Positions 36,779 to 45,952 of a DNA stretch of 64,000 nucleotides are shown piece after piece (position 1 is the first letter of the stretch; each line of letters opens with the position of its first letter). The notes beneath the pieces were generated by a model. It was given only the letters and a program-made list of their open reading frames with translations, had not been told where the DNA came from and made no database searches. Both the position numbers and the translations under genes were made by a program. This DNA is from an uncultured Thiohalocapsa sp. (lineage in GTDB: Bacteria > Pseudomonadota > Gammaproteobacteria > Chromatiales > Chromatiaceae), in NCBI RefSeq assembly GCF_913063425.1, contig NZ_CAJXYK010000012.1, positions 1-64,000 on the forward strand, written 5' to 3'.

Positions 36779-36930
36779 CGGGCGTCACGGTGGTATTCGG
36801 TATACCGCCCCCGTTCTAGGGTTTCGAGTCGCATCGCCGCCTGGGGTGAGCGGGCGCATCGCGATGCTGCAGTCTTTCGTGTCGGTGCCTCGCGGCGCCT
36901 CCGACCCGGCCGACTCGTCGAGCCGTCGCG

Positions 36931-39900
36931 TCAGGCGCTCGGCGCCGGCTCGGGCCTGCCGCCGAGACGCTGAACAAGCCCATGCGCACTCTCGTGCATG
37001 GACAGCAGCGACGGGATGACCAGCAGCACCAGCACCGTGGCGAACGCGAGGCCGAAGGCGATGGAGGTGGCCATGGGGATCAGGAACTGGGCCTGGTAGG
37101 ACTGCTCGAAGAGCAATGGCGTCAGACCCGCGACGGTGGTGAGCGAGGTCAGCAGCACGGCGCGCAGGCGCTGGCAGGCGGCCTCCACCAAGGCCTCCTG
37201 GATGGGCATCCCGCCCGCGCGCAGGTGCTTGTAGAAGGTCACCAGGATGATGCTGTCGTTCACGACGATGCCGGAGAGCCCAAACATGCCGAAGAGCGAC
37301 AGGATGGTGAGGTCGATGCCCATAACCCAATGCCCCACCAGGGCACCGGTGAGTCCGAACGGAATCACGGCCATCACCACCAGCGGCCAGCCGTAGGAGG
37401 AGAACACCCAGGCCAGGATGAGATAGATCAGGATCAGGCCGAGCACCAGCCCCTTGCGCATGTCGGAGAGCGTGTCGCGCTGATCCGCGGAGCGCCCTTC
37501 GAAGGAGTAGTGGATGCCGTAGTCCCGCGCCAGCGCCGGCAGAGGCCCCTCTTCCAGCGAGGCGATGATGCGGTTGGTGTTATTGACCTCGGTGTTGACG
37601 TCCGCCGTGACCTCCACCGCCAGCTGCCCGTCGGCATGGCGCAGCACCTCGAAGCCGCGCCGGGAGCGCCACTCCGCCACCGCGGTAAGCGGCACCGACT
37701 CGCCCGCCGGCGTACGGATGTTGAGCCGGTACAGGCTCGCGAGGCTTGAGCGCTCGGCATCCGGCAGGCGCACGCGCACCTCCACCTCGTCCGGGCCGTC
37801 CTGGAAGATCTGCACCAGCAAGCCGTCGAAGGCCGCCCGCAGCTGCCGACCCAGGTCCGTCACCGTCAGTCCCAGGGCCTCGCCGGCCGGGGTCAGGGAG
37901 TAGATGAGCTGCTCACGGCCGTAGGCCATGTCATCTTCCACCTCGCGCACACCCTCAATGCCTGAGATGGTCTCGGCGAGGTCCACGGCGGCGGCCTTGA
38001 GCTGCTGCGCGTCGCTGCCGGTGAGCCGGATGGTCAGGTCCCGTCCGGGCGGACCGACCCGGCGGGAGGCGATGTTCAGGTTCTCAAGCCCCGCCGGCAG
38101 CTCGATGCGCTCGCGCCAGGCGCGGATGAGGTCCGTGTTGCGCACATCGCGCAGATCGCCGTCGAGCAGCTCCACGGTGAGGCCGCCCAGCTGATCCGCG
38201 TTGCCGCCGTCACCGGCCTTGGTGCCATGGTAGGCCACCACCGCGTTGATGAGCTTGCCGTCGGTGCGCTGGTGATCCAACGCCTCCTCGGTGGCGTAGA
38301 GCGTTTCTTCCAAGTGCAGCAGGAAGCGGTCCACCGTAGCCCGGGGCGTGCCGGCGACGAAGGTGACATTGGCATTGATGATCTGCGACTCGGGCGTCGG
38401 GAAGAAGGTGAAGCCGATGCGCCCACCTGCCATGAGCCCGAGCGCGAACAGCAGCAGCGCCATGGCCGCCGCCACCGTCGTGAACCGGTTGGCGATGGCG
38501 ACGCTGGCGAAGGGCCGGAACACCCGGTCGCGGAAGGCCTCGAAGCCGCGGTCCAGCCGGGCGCGGATGGAGTTGGGCTTGGTCTTGTGGGTGTGCACGA
38601 AGGCGTTGCGCAGATGCCCAGGCAGCACCAGGAAGCTCTCCACCAGCGAGGCCAGGATGACGCAGATGATCACCAACGGAATGGCGCCGAGGATGTTGCC
38701 GATGCGACCGCCCACCAGCATCAGCGGCAGGAAGGCCGCGATGGTGGTGAGCGAAGAGGCGATCACCGGCGCCAGCATGCGCCGGGCACCGCCTTCCGCC
38801 GCCAGCAGAGGGTCCTCGCCCATCTGGTAATGGGCCATGGCGTCCTCGCCGACGACGATGGCATCGTCGACGATGATGCCGAGCGCCATAATGAGTGCGA
38901 ACAGCGTAATCATGTTCACGCTGCCGCCGGTGAGATACAGGATGAACAGCGTCGCCGCGAAGGACACCGGGATACCCCAGGCCACCCAGAAGGCCACCCG
39001 GCCGGTGAGGAAGAGGTAGAGGATGGCCACCACCAGCACCAGGCCGCCGAGGCCATTGCGCACCAGCAGCATGATGCGCTCGCGCACCAGCTCCCAGGAG
39101 GCGTCGTAAACGGTGATCTCCACCCCCGGCGGCAGGATCGGCCGGGTCTCGTCGAGCCACTCGGCCAGGGACTGTGCGGCCTTGAGCGTATCGCCGGTCT
39201 CGGCGCGGCGGACGATCATCTCCACCGCGGGCTTGCCGTGCACGGTGACGTCCACCGTGTTGTCGCTGGGCTCGCGGGCGATCTCGGCGACGTCGCCCAG
39301 GTTGACGCGCAGCTGCTCCTCGGTCTTCACGGGCAGATCCCGGAACGCGAGCGGGTCGCGGCGCTTGTCCAGGCTGCGCAGCTCCCGCGCGCCCTCGCCG
39401 CGGCCCACCGCACCCGCCGGCAGGTCGCGGCTGAACGCGCCCACGCGCTCGCCCAGGTCCGTCAGGCCGAGCTCCAGCTGCTCCAGATGCTCGGTGGGCA
39501 CCTGGATGGCGATCTCCTCGTCGGGCAGGCCCTGGATGTCCACCTTGTCCAGGCCCCGATCCAGCAGCTCGGACTCGAAGCGACGCGCGAGCTTGCGCAT
39601 CTCGCCCGGATCGTCGAGACCGGTGATCAGGAGCCTGGCCACCTGCTCGTAGCGGGTCAACAGCGAAACTTCAGGCTTTTCTGCATCCTGAGGCAGGTTG
39701 CGAAACTCGTCCACGAAGCGGCGCACCTGGTCCAGGGCGAGCAGGGAATCCGTGCCCTCCTCGAATTCCAGCGTAATGGCAGAGATACCCTGGCTCGAGG
39801 TGCTGGTCATCTTGTCCAGGTTGTCGACCGTGCGCAGGCGCTGCTCAAGCGGCTCGGTGATGCCGTCTTCGATGTCCTCGGCGCTGGCGCCGGTCCAGAC

Positions 39901-40140
39901 CACCCGCACCTGCACGATGTCCAGCTCGAACGTGGGGAAGAACTGCACGTTGAGCCGGTCCAGCGCGAAGGCACCGGCCAGTATCATGATGATCATCAGC
40001 AGGTTGGCAGCGACCTTGTGATGGGCGAAGAGCCCGATCAGGTCGCCCCGATGCTGCATGGCGGGCTGCTGGCGGTTGAAGGTGCGCGGGCCGCCGCCGG
40101 GCGCCCGGCCGCCGGGCGTGGGTACGGAGGACTCGCTCAC
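36931..40140 (-). CDS. RND efflux permease (AcrB/MexF-like branch)
   Basis: A 1069-residue RND pump. After a 30-residue cytoplasmic leader, helix 1 (VAANLLMIIMILAGAFALDR) precedes the first porter domain (VRVVWTGASAEDIEDGITEP LEQRL). Central helices include MALGIIVDDAIVVGEDAMAH with the paired Asp of the proton relay. The second half repeats the plan (SLFGMFGLSGIVVNDSIILV). The helix-4 D-D pair favours the branch of uncharacterised multidrug RND pumps of environmental proteobacteria rather than the metal CusA branch. It overlaps the adaptor gene by 4 bases. Confidence 0.9.
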   Translation of the reverse strand: MSESSVPTPGGRAPGGGPRTFNRQQPAMQHRGDLIGLFAHHKVAANLLMIIMILAGAFALDRLNVQFFPTFELDIVQVRVVWTGASAEDIEDGITEPLEQRLRTVDNLDKMTSTSSQGISAITLEFEEGTDSLLALDQVRRFVDEFRNLPQDAEKPEVSLLTRYEQVARLLITGLDDPGEMRKLARRFESELLDRGLDKVDIQGLPDEEIAIQVPTEHLEQLELGLTDLGERVGAFSRDLPAGAVGRGEGARELRSLDKRRDPLAFRDLPVKTEEQLRVNLGDVAEIAREPSDNTVDVTVHGKPAVEMIVRRAETGDTLKAAQSLAEWLDETRPILPPGVEITVYDASWELVRERIMLLVRNGLGGLVLVVAILYLFLTGRVAFWVAWGIPVSFAATLFILYLTGGSVNMITLFALIMALGIIVDDAIVVGEDAMAHYQMGEDPLLAAEGGARRMLAPVIASSLTTIAAFLPLMLVGGRIGNILGAIPLVIICVILASLVESFLVLPGHLRNAFVHTHKTKPNSIRARLDRGFEAFRDRVFRPFASVAIANRFTTVAAAMALLLFALGLMAGGRIGFTFFPTPESQIINANVTFVAGTPRATVDRFLLHLEETLYATEEALDHQRTDGKLINAVVAYHGTKAGDGGNADQLGGLTVELLDGDLRDVRNTDLIRAWRERIELPAGLENLNIASRRVGPPGRDLTIRLTGSDAQQLKAAAVDLAETISGIEGVREVEDDMAYGREQLIYSLTPAGEALGLTVTDLGRQLRAAFDGLLVQIFQDGPDEVEVRVRLPDAERSSLASLYRLNIRTPAGESVPLTAVAEWRSRRGFEVLRHADGQLAVEVTADVNTEVNNTNRIIASLEEGPLPALARDYGIHYSFEGRSADQRDTLSDMRKGLVLGLILIYLILAWVFSSYGWPLVVMAVIPFGLTGALVGHWVMGIDLTILSLFGMFGLSGIVVNDSIILVTFYKHLRAGGMPIQEALVEAACQRLRAVLLTSLTTVAGLTPLLFEQSYQAQFLIPMATSIAFGLAFATVLVLLVIPSLLSMHESAHGLVQRLGGRPEPAPSA

Positions 40141-41468
40141 TGCACCGCCTGCGTCTTGCCGGCGTCCGTGCTGCCCGCGCTCGCCGCCGCACCGCCGGGC
40201 CGGTCGCTGCCGGCGGGCGCCTTCGCCACCCGCCCCTCCGCCAGGGTCTCGACCCGCAGTCCGTCCACCGCGTTCGGCATGTGCGTGGTGACGATGAGGT
40301 CGCCTGCCTGGATCTGCGGCGAGCGCACCAGGAGGCGCTCGCCGGCATCACCGCCGCGGCGCTCGCCGAGCGTTTCCACATCGACACCCACCATGCGGCC
40401 GGCTTCGAGCTTGTAGACGCGCCCGCCACCGTAGACGGCCCGAAAGGGCACGGCGATGACAGCGTCGCGTGCGGGACGCTCCAGGCGCAGCGTCAGCATC
40501 TGCCCGAGCCGCAGCGCCGCCGGATCGCCGGCGACGTGAAACAGGCCGTCAACGCCGCTCGGGCCAGCTTCGCCGGCGATGCGGTCCAGGGTCAGCGCCA
40601 ACGCCTGCTTGCCGATCTCCGCCTCAGCGGGCAGCTCGCCCCGCTCGCGCAGCGCCGTCACCAGCTCCGCCTGGTAGGGCGCCGGAACGCGCGCGCGCAC
40701 CTGTAGGCTGTCCAGCGCGAACATGCGCGCCAAAACCTGACCCTTGGAGACCTGATCCCCCACGGTGACCTCCACGCCGGTGACGATGCCGTCGTAGGGT
40801 GCACGAACCGTGGCGCGGGCGTATTCCAGCTCAAGCTCGTCGAGGCGCGCCCGGTTGCTCGCGAGCCGCGCTTCCAGCGCACGCAGCCGCGTGGGATGGT
40901 CGGCGAGGGTCATTTCCCGATTGGACACGGCGAGGGCCTGCTGCACCGCGGCCTGCTCGGCCTCGTCCAGCGCCTGCTCAGCCCCGACCCGCTGCGTCTT
41001 GAGCCGCTCCTGGCGCGCGACTGCATCCCGGGCCAGCGCCAGCAGCCGCTTCTCCTTCTCCAGCGCCAGCTTGTCGGTCTCGTAGCGGTTGCGCTCGCTG
41101 TCGATCTGGGCCTCGAGCTCGGCAATCTGTGCCCTCGCCTGGGCGATGCGCGGCAGAAAGTCGCGCTCGTCGAGGCGCACCAGGACATCCCCCTCGGCGA
41201 TGCGATCGCCGTCGCGCACCGCCACCTCCGTGACCCAGGCAGGCGCAGACGCGGTGGCGCGCATCAGGTCCGGCGTCTCAACCCGTCCGTAGAGCGTCAG
41301 CTCGGGCGCCAGGCGCTGCGGCACCGCACGCTCCACCTCCACGCGCCAAATGCGCTCCTGAACCTCGGGTGGGGTTTGCTCGGGCTTGGTGGATTTCAGC
41401 ACCCGAAAGGCACCGAAGCCGATGGCGAGCACCAGGATCGGCAGCAGAATCTTGAAGACTGTACGCAC
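40137..41468 (-). CDS. RND periplasmic adaptor (HlyD/AcrA family)
   Basis: A 443-residue membrane-fusion protein: N-terminal anchor (FKILLPILVLAIGFGAFRVL), lipoyl half-motifs VTEVAVRDGDRIAEGDVLVR and VRAPYDGIVTGVEVTVGDQV, a long coiled coil in between (about residues 115-225), and a beta-barrel (LRLGQMLTLRLERPARDAVI AVPFRAVYGG). The C-terminal 35 residues are Ala/Gly/Ser-rich. First gene of the two-gene pump operon; no outer-membrane TolC-like gene is in the unit. Confidence 0.9.
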   Translation of the reverse strand: MRTVFKILLPILVLAIGFGAFRVLKSTKPEQTPPEVQERIWRVEVERAVPQRLAPELTLYGRVETPDLMRATASAPAWVTEVAVRDGDRIAEGDVLVRLDERDFLPRIAQARAQIAELEAQIDSERNRYETDKLALEKEKRLLALARDAVARQERLKTQRVGAEQALDEAEQAAVQQALAVSNREMTLADHPTRLRALEARLASNRARLDELELEYARATVRAPYDGIVTGVEVTVGDQVSKGQVLARMFALDSLQVRARVPAPYQAELVTALRERGELPAEAEIGKQALALTLDRIAGEAGPSGVDGLFHVAGDPAALRLGQMLTLRLERPARDAVIAVPFRAVYGGGRVYKLEAGRMVGVDVETLGERRGGDAGERLLVRSPQIQAGDLIVTTHMPNAVDGLRVETLAEGRVAKAPAGSDRPGGAAASAGSTDAGKTQAVQ

Positions 41469-42052
41469 GGGATGGGTCTTAACGATGTGTCAGCGAAGGC
41501 CGGCAGAAGGCAAGGATTCGGCGGAAGTGTGCGCCGGGACGGCTCGTCGATTCGGCGCCTGCCGACACAGAGTCGGGGTGATGGGCCTTCAGAACAACGC
41601 GGGTCGTCACTCGCGCGTGGCATCCCCGACTGGTGAATCGCCCAGAACAGGCGCCGCCGCTGGGGTCGGCGCTCGACATTTTCCCCGCGCCGCAGCCACG
41701 GCAGGCGCCCCATGGCAGAAGGCTGCGTCCGCTTCAATAGATAAGAGCTCCCCGTATGTTCACTCATATCAAAACCCTTACATACACGAAATAAACAGCC
41801 CTTAGGCTCGTGTACGATAAGTGTTTATCATCCAATCATTTGTGTTCTCGACGGCGCGAATGAGCCGACATAATGTGTGCGGACCGCACGCCGCATCGTC
41901 ACATGTGAAGGGTAAAATATCGCCGCAGTGGGGATGACGCCATGCGGTCCCGCGACCGGCCTCTCGGCGACGCGCCGGTTGTGACGGAGGGCACCGCAGA
42001 GACGGACTCGGCGACTCGTCCAACCCCCCTTATACAGACGAGGTGAGCACGC
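41469..42052. other. gene-free region with an AT-rich core
   Basis: About 580 bases between the divergent adaptor gene and the gene at 42053. The stretch 41735-41915 is much more AT-rich than its surroundings (ACATACACGAAATAAACAGC, GATAAGTGTTTATCATCC, CATAATGTG). ATAAGTGTTTAT is a small inverted repeat. Promoters for both flanking genes are probably here; no consensus is certain. Confidence 0.4.
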
Positions 42053-42529
42053 ATGTTCGGGAAGACCGGAGCGATCCTGCTGTCCATCGGCAACCTGCCT
42101 CCCCAGGTCTCGCGCAGAGACCTCAAGTCCCACATCCAGACGGTCATCGACGACCTCGACGACAGCAGTTTTCGGTTTCCGCCCGCCATCCGCAGCTGCA
42201 GCATCCTGCGTCTCACCAACACCGCCACGGGCGTGGTCTCGCATCGGGGCCTTGTCTCCATCCAGCCCGCGCGCCTTGCGCTCAGGCTCATGGACGCGCT
42301 GGAGCAAAAGCCGCTGCGCGGCCTGAATCTCCAGGTGAGCCGCTATCGTCACAGCAGCTTCCCGGTGAATGCCGGCAGCCCCATGGTCTCCATGAGTGAG
42401 CTGCTTGGTGATGGCGCCCAGGTCGGCGTTGTCAACTGGAAACTGGACCTGGTCTCCGACACCGGGCTGCACAAGGCGACGGGACCGCACAAGCCCCGGG
42501 GTGGCACTGACGGCGCCTTCGCGCACTGA
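42053..42529 (+). CDS. small protein with RRM-like N-terminal fold (hypothetical)
   Basis: A 158-residue protein of unknown function. AILLSIGNLPPQVSRRDLKS resembles the first strand and helix of an RNA-recognition motif (RNP2-like I-L-L-S-I-G-N-L). The segment TGVVSHRGLVSIQPARLALR LMDALEQKPLRGLNLQVSRY has the strand-helix-strand order and central basic/aromatic positions of RNP1 and the last half of an RRM. The C-terminal 50 residues look flexible. An RRM-like RNA-binding role is inferred from pattern only. The start at 42053 is preceded by GAGGTGAG about 6 bases upstream, a good ribosome site. Confidence 0.6.
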   Translation: MFGKTGAILLSIGNLPPQVSRRDLKSHIQTVIDDLDDSSFRFPPAIRSCSILRLTNTATGVVSHRGLVSIQPARLALRLMDALEQKPLRGLNLQVSRYRHSSFPVNAGSPMVSMSELLGDGAQVGVVNWKLDLVSDTGLHKATGPHKPRGGTDGAFAH

Positions 42530-42659
42530 CGCCTGCGCGTCTCCGCGTGAGGCTGGCCGTGGCTTGACCGCGGGCCGCCGGTTCTCATCCGGCAAGGGCG
42601 TGCACGCAGGCGCGCGCCGCCCCCTTCCCCACTTCCGCACTCACGCCACTCGCGGATCG

Positions 42660-42708
42660 CAAAAAAGCCTGGCGCTGGTTGCCTCCGGCGACCAGCAGGC
42701 GGGCCAGG
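42660..42708 (-). terminator. candidate intrinsic terminator of the mrp operon
   Basis: Reading the minus strand, CCTGGC (42708-42703) pairs with GCCAGG (42673-42668), with an inner CTGGT/ACCAG stem, followed by CTTTTTTG. It lies 80 bases past the mnhG stop. Confidence 0.45.
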
Positions 42709-42789
42709 GGACGCCGGCCGTTCCCGGCGCGCCCCCCCCCGCAGGCACACCCGCAGTCCCTGTCGCCCTGGCCCATCCAGACCACGGGA

Positions 42790-43143
42790 TCAGCGCGAAG
42801 TTTCACCCGCCTGCGCACCATCCGCCACCTCAACCTGTGCGGGCGTCGGCGCGATGGAGTGCACGCGCAGGTGCAGCGCAGTCTTGGCCAGCAGATGCGC
42901 ACTCACGGGCGCCGTGATGAAGAGGAACACCGTCACCAGCACTTCGTGCAGGCTGATCCCCTCCCCGCGGGTGCTGAAGAAGGTCACCGACGCAATCAAC
43001 AAGGCGCCGACGCCGAGGGTCGTGGCCTTGGTGGGACCATGCAGACGGGTGTAGAAATCCCCGAGCCGCGCCAAGCCCAGGGAGCCGATGAAGGTGAAGG
43101 CGGCGCCGACGATGATCAGCGCCGAGATGGCAAGCTCAAGCAT
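42790..43143 (-). CDS. mnhG: Mrp-type Na+/H+ antiporter subunit G
   Basis: A 117-residue small subunit with three helices: MLELAISALIIVGAAFTFIG, then LGLARLGDFYTRLHGPTKAT (the family's conserved D-x-Y-x-R-x-H-x-x-x-K-A-x-x-x-G motif), LGVGALLIASVTFF and VLVTVFLFITAPVSAHLLAK. Last gene of the operon; 7 bases after mnhF. Part of the hetero-oligomeric complex in the inner membrane. Confidence 0.93.
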   Translation of the reverse strand: MLELAISALIIVGAAFTFIGSLGLARLGDFYTRLHGPTKATTLGVGALLIASVTFFSTRGEGISLHEVLVTVFLFITAPVSAHLLAKTALHLRVHSIAPTPAQVEVADGAQAGETSR

Positions 43144-43150
43144 CGATCAC

Positions 43151-43420
43151 CTATTCGATGATGTCGCCGCGCAACAGGTACTTGCACAGCGCCACGGTGC
43201 CGACGAAGCCCATCATGGCGATGAGCAGCGCCGCCTCGAAGTAGAGCGCGCTGCCGAGCAGGATGCCAAGCAGCACCAGCAGCGCGATGGTGTTCACGTA
43301 CAGCGTATCCAGGGCCAGGATCCGGTCCGGGTGATCCGGCCCCACCACCAGCCGCCACAGGCTGAGCAGCAGCGCGGCGCAGACCAGGGTGAAGGCGATG
43401 ATCAGGGCGATGTTCAGCAT
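43151..43420 (-). CDS. mnhF: Mrp-type Na+/H+ antiporter subunit F
   Basis: An 89-residue three-helix protein: MLNIALIIAFTLVCAALLLS, LWRLVVGPDHPDRILALDTL (the G-P-x-x-x-D-R-x-x-x-x-D motif of MrpF) and FEAALLIAMMGFVGTVALCK. The start overlaps the end of mnhE by 7 bases. Confidence 0.93.
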   Translation of the reverse strand: MLNIALIIAFTLVCAALLLSLWRLVVGPDHPDRILALDTLYVNTIALLVLLGILLGSALYFEAALLIAMMGFVGTVALCKYLLRGDIIE

Positions 43421-43911
43421 GGTGGCTCAAAGATGTCTCTGAGGGGCCGCTCGTAGCGGGTCTTGATCTCATGCGCCAGGGCGTCGGGGTCCGTCACCCG
43501 CAGGCCGTGAACGATGAGGGTGCGGCGGTCCGGACTGAGCCACGCGGAGACGGTGCCCGGCGTCAGGGACACGGTGTTCGCGAGAATGCTGATGGCGAGC
43601 TCGGTGCGCAGCTCCAAGGGCACCGCCACGAAGGCCGGCCGCGCGAAGCGCTGTCCACCCAGAATCAGGGCCGCCACCGTCACATTGGCAATCAGGATGT
43701 CCCACAACACCTTGACCAGGAAAAACACCAGCCACCAGGGCCGGGCAATGCGCACCCGGTCCGGCCAGAAGCGGCGGGTGAAGACCGGAATGGCCCAGCC
43801 GAGCAGGACGCCGAGCAGCGCCTGGCCCGCGGTGAAGCTGTTCACCAGCAACATCCAGGTGAGCGTCAGTGTGACAGTGAGCAGCGGATGCGGCAGCAGA
43901 CGGCTCAGCAT
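43414..43911 (-). CDS. mnhE: Mrp-type Na+/H+ antiporter subunit E
   Basis: A 165-residue subunit: LTLTWMLLVNSFTAGQALLG, VLLGWAIPVFTRRFWPDRVR, two further hydrophobic stretches (FFLVKVLWDILIANVTVAAL) and the conserved cytosolic domain ELAISILANTVSLTPGTVSA with VHGLRVTDPDALAHEIKTRY ERPL. The start at 43911 lies 3 bases after the mnhD stop. Confidence 0.93.
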   Translation of the reverse strand: MLSRLLPHPLLTVTLTLTWMLLVNSFTAGQALLGVLLGWAIPVFTRRFWPDRVRIARPWWLVFFLVKVLWDILIANVTVAALILGGQRFARPAFVAVPLELRTELAISILANTVSLTPGTVSAWLSPDRRTLIVHGLRVTDPDALAHEIKTRYERPLRDIFEPPC

Positions 43912-43913
43912 GG

Positions 43914-45524
43914 TCAACGCGCTCCGTCCACACCCAGCACGGCCTGGATGTAACGCTCGGGAGCGAGCACGGCCTCGGCGGTGGCGTTGGTGAAGTCCGT
44001 CACCAGCCCCGCGGCCAGCACCAGGGCGAGGCACAGGCCCGCCAGGCCCAGCACGGGCAGGAGTCGGGGCCAGTCCACCCTGGAGCCGGTCACCGTGCCG
44101 GGCGCGCGGCCGTCTTCGGCAAGGCACAGTGTCTCTGCGCCGCCGGAGCCGCTCCCGGTGCCCGTCACCGCGGCAGCCGCGGCATCGCCGCGCACCGCAC
44201 CATCGGCCCGGTAGAACAGCAGGCTGCCGCTGCGCGCCAGGGCGACGATGGTCAGCAGGCTCGCGCTCAGCACCAGTGCGAGCACCCAGGCCATGCCCGG
44301 CCGGTCCAGCGCCGCCTGCAGCAGCATCCACTTGCCGAGGAAGCCGGACAAGGGCGGCAAGCCGGAGATCAGGACGGCGAGAAAGAAGAACACACCGCCC
44401 ACCACGGGCGCGGCGGGCACCGTCGGCCCCGGGTCCAGCCGGTCCGCCAGGGCTCCGCGGCCACGGGCGATGACGTCCGCCAACAGAAACAGGGCGGCGG
44501 CGGCGAAGGTGCTGTGCGGCAGATAGTAGAGCCCGGCGGCAATGCCGGCGGGTGTGCCGAGCGCGAAGGCAGTGAGCAGGGTGCCGATGGACAGCACCAC
44601 CAGATAGGCGCTCTGGCGGCGCAGCCCCCGGGCGGACAGCACACCCAGCGCGGCCACGGTCATGGTGGCCAGGGCCAACGGCAGGAGCATGGGCTCGATG
44701 AGATGGGCCAGCGGGCCGGCGGCGTCGCCGAAGATCAGGGTCTCCACCCGCAGGATGGCATAGGCCCCCACCTTGGTCATGATGGCGAAGAGCGCGGCCA
44801 CCGGTGCAGAGGTGTGCGCATAGGCGGCCGGCAGCCAAAGATAGAGCGGCAGCAGGGCCGCCTTCAACGCGAAGACCGTGAACAGCAGCAGGCCTGCCGC
44901 GCGCACGATGCCGACATCCTCCGGCGCCGTCTCCGCAACCCGCACCGCGAGATCCGCCATGTTGAGCGTCCCGAGGATGCCGTACAGCGTACCCACGGCA
45001 AACAGGAACAAGGTCGAGCCCGCCAGGTTCACCACCACGAAGTGCAGGCCTGCACGCACCCGCGCCCGGCCGCCGCCATGCAGCAGCAGCCCGTAGGAGG
45101 CCAGCAGCAGCACCTCGAAGAACACGAACAGATTGAACAGATCGCCGGTGAGGAAGGCGCCGTTCAGGCCGAACAGCTGGAGCTGGAACAAGGGATGGAA
45201 GTGCCGGCTGCCGCTGTCCGTGCCCTGCACGGCATAAGACAGTGCGCAGCACGCCAGCAGCGCGGTGATCAGCAGCATCCACAGGCTCAGCCGATCCGCC
45301 ACCAGCGAGATCCCATAGGGCGCGGGCCAGTTCCCAACCTGGTACACGAGGATGCCCTCCCCCGTCACCAACGCCAACAGCCAGAGCACCGCCGCCAGCT
45401 CCAGCAGCGTGGCCCCAAGGTTCAGCCGCCGGCGCACGGCCAGCGACACCCGCCGGCGGGTCAGGAGCAGCAGGATGGCCGCCGCCAGCGGCAGCAGCAG
45501 CGGGAGCATGATCACCTGGCTCAA
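43914..45524 (-). CDS. mnhD: Mrp-type Na+/H+ antiporter subunit D
   Basis: A 536-residue NuoN/MrpD-type proton-pumping subunit with about 14 helices. The central Glu-bearing helix is in LFNLFVFFEVLLLASYGLLL, and the Lys-bearing helix in FALKAALLPLYLWLPAAYAH followed by SAPVAALFAIMTKVGAYAIL. An Asp/Ser-rich cytosolic loop lies near residue 440-480 (GTGSGSGGAETLCLAEDGRA), longer than in most homologues. Overlaps mnhC by 4 bases. Confidence 0.95.
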   Translation of the reverse strand: MSQVIMLPLLLPLAAAILLLLTRRRVSLAVRRRLNLGATLLELAAVLWLLALVTGEGILVYQVGNWPAPYGISLVADRLSLWMLLITALLACCALSYAVQGTDSGSRHFHPLFQLQLFGLNGAFLTGDLFNLFVFFEVLLLASYGLLLHGGGRARVRAGLHFVVVNLAGSTLFLFAVGTLYGILGTLNMADLAVRVAETAPEDVGIVRAAGLLLFTVFALKAALLPLYLWLPAAYAHTSAPVAALFAIMTKVGAYAILRVETLIFGDAAGPLAHLIEPMLLPLALATMTVAALGVLSARGLRRQSAYLVVLSIGTLLTAFALGTPAGIAAGLYYLPHSTFAAAALFLLADVIARGRGALADRLDPGPTVPAAPVVGGVFFFLAVLISGLPPLSGFLGKWMLLQAALDRPGMAWVLALVLSASLLTIVALARSGSLLFYRADGAVRGDAAAAAVTGTGSGSGGAETLCLAEDGRAPGTVTGSRVDWPRLLPVLGLAGLCLALVLAAGLVTDFTNATAEAVLAPERYIQAVLGVDGAR

Positions 45525-45937
45525 GGGTGCTCCTCCCCGGGATCTGCCTGACCATCGCCCATCGCATCGCCCATCGCGTCTCCCATCGCATCCCTCCGCG
45601 AGGAGGCCGCCGCCTCCGGGCGACCGTCCACGTGATCGTTGCCGAGCTCCGCCTGCGCCTTGACCGCCAGCATGATCACGAACGCAGTCATGCCGAAGGC
45701 GATGACGATGGCCGTCAGCACCAGCGCCTGCGGCAGCGGGTCCGCGTAGCCGGCGGCCTCGGCGCTGATGACGGCGGGCTGCCCGACGGTGAGCCGCCCG
45801 GTGGCGAAGAGGAAGAGATTCACCGCATAGGACAGCAGCGTCAGGCCCAGCACCACCGGAAAGGTGTAGGCGCGCAGCACCAGATAGACGCCGCAGCCGG
45901 TGAGGCTCGCGATGATGCCGGCAAGCAGGGCTTCCAT
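45521..45937 (-). CDS. mnhC: Mrp-type Na+/H+ antiporter subunit C
   Basis: A 138-residue NuoK-like subunit: MEALLAGIIASLTGCGVYLV, LGLTLLSYAVNLFLFATGRL, PLPQALVLTAIVIAFGMTAF VIMLAVKAQAELG. The Ala/Asp-rich tail contains a short imperfect repeat (DAMGDAMGDAMGDG). 15 bases after the AB gene. Confidence 0.95.
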   Translation of the reverse strand: MEALLAGIIASLTGCGVYLVLRAYTFPVVLGLTLLSYAVNLFLFATGRLTVGQPAVISAEAAGYADPLPQALVLTAIVIAFGMTAFVIMLAVKAQAELGNDHVDGRPEAAASSRRDAMGDAMGDAMGDGQADPGEEHP

Positions 45938-45952
45938 GGCGGTCCAGCTCCG

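Noticed and set aside
36785-36820. Possible terminator between the carbonic anhydrase and RND genes
   Set aside because: GGTGGTAT and ATACCGCC can pair imperfectly, but no T-tract follows on either strand.
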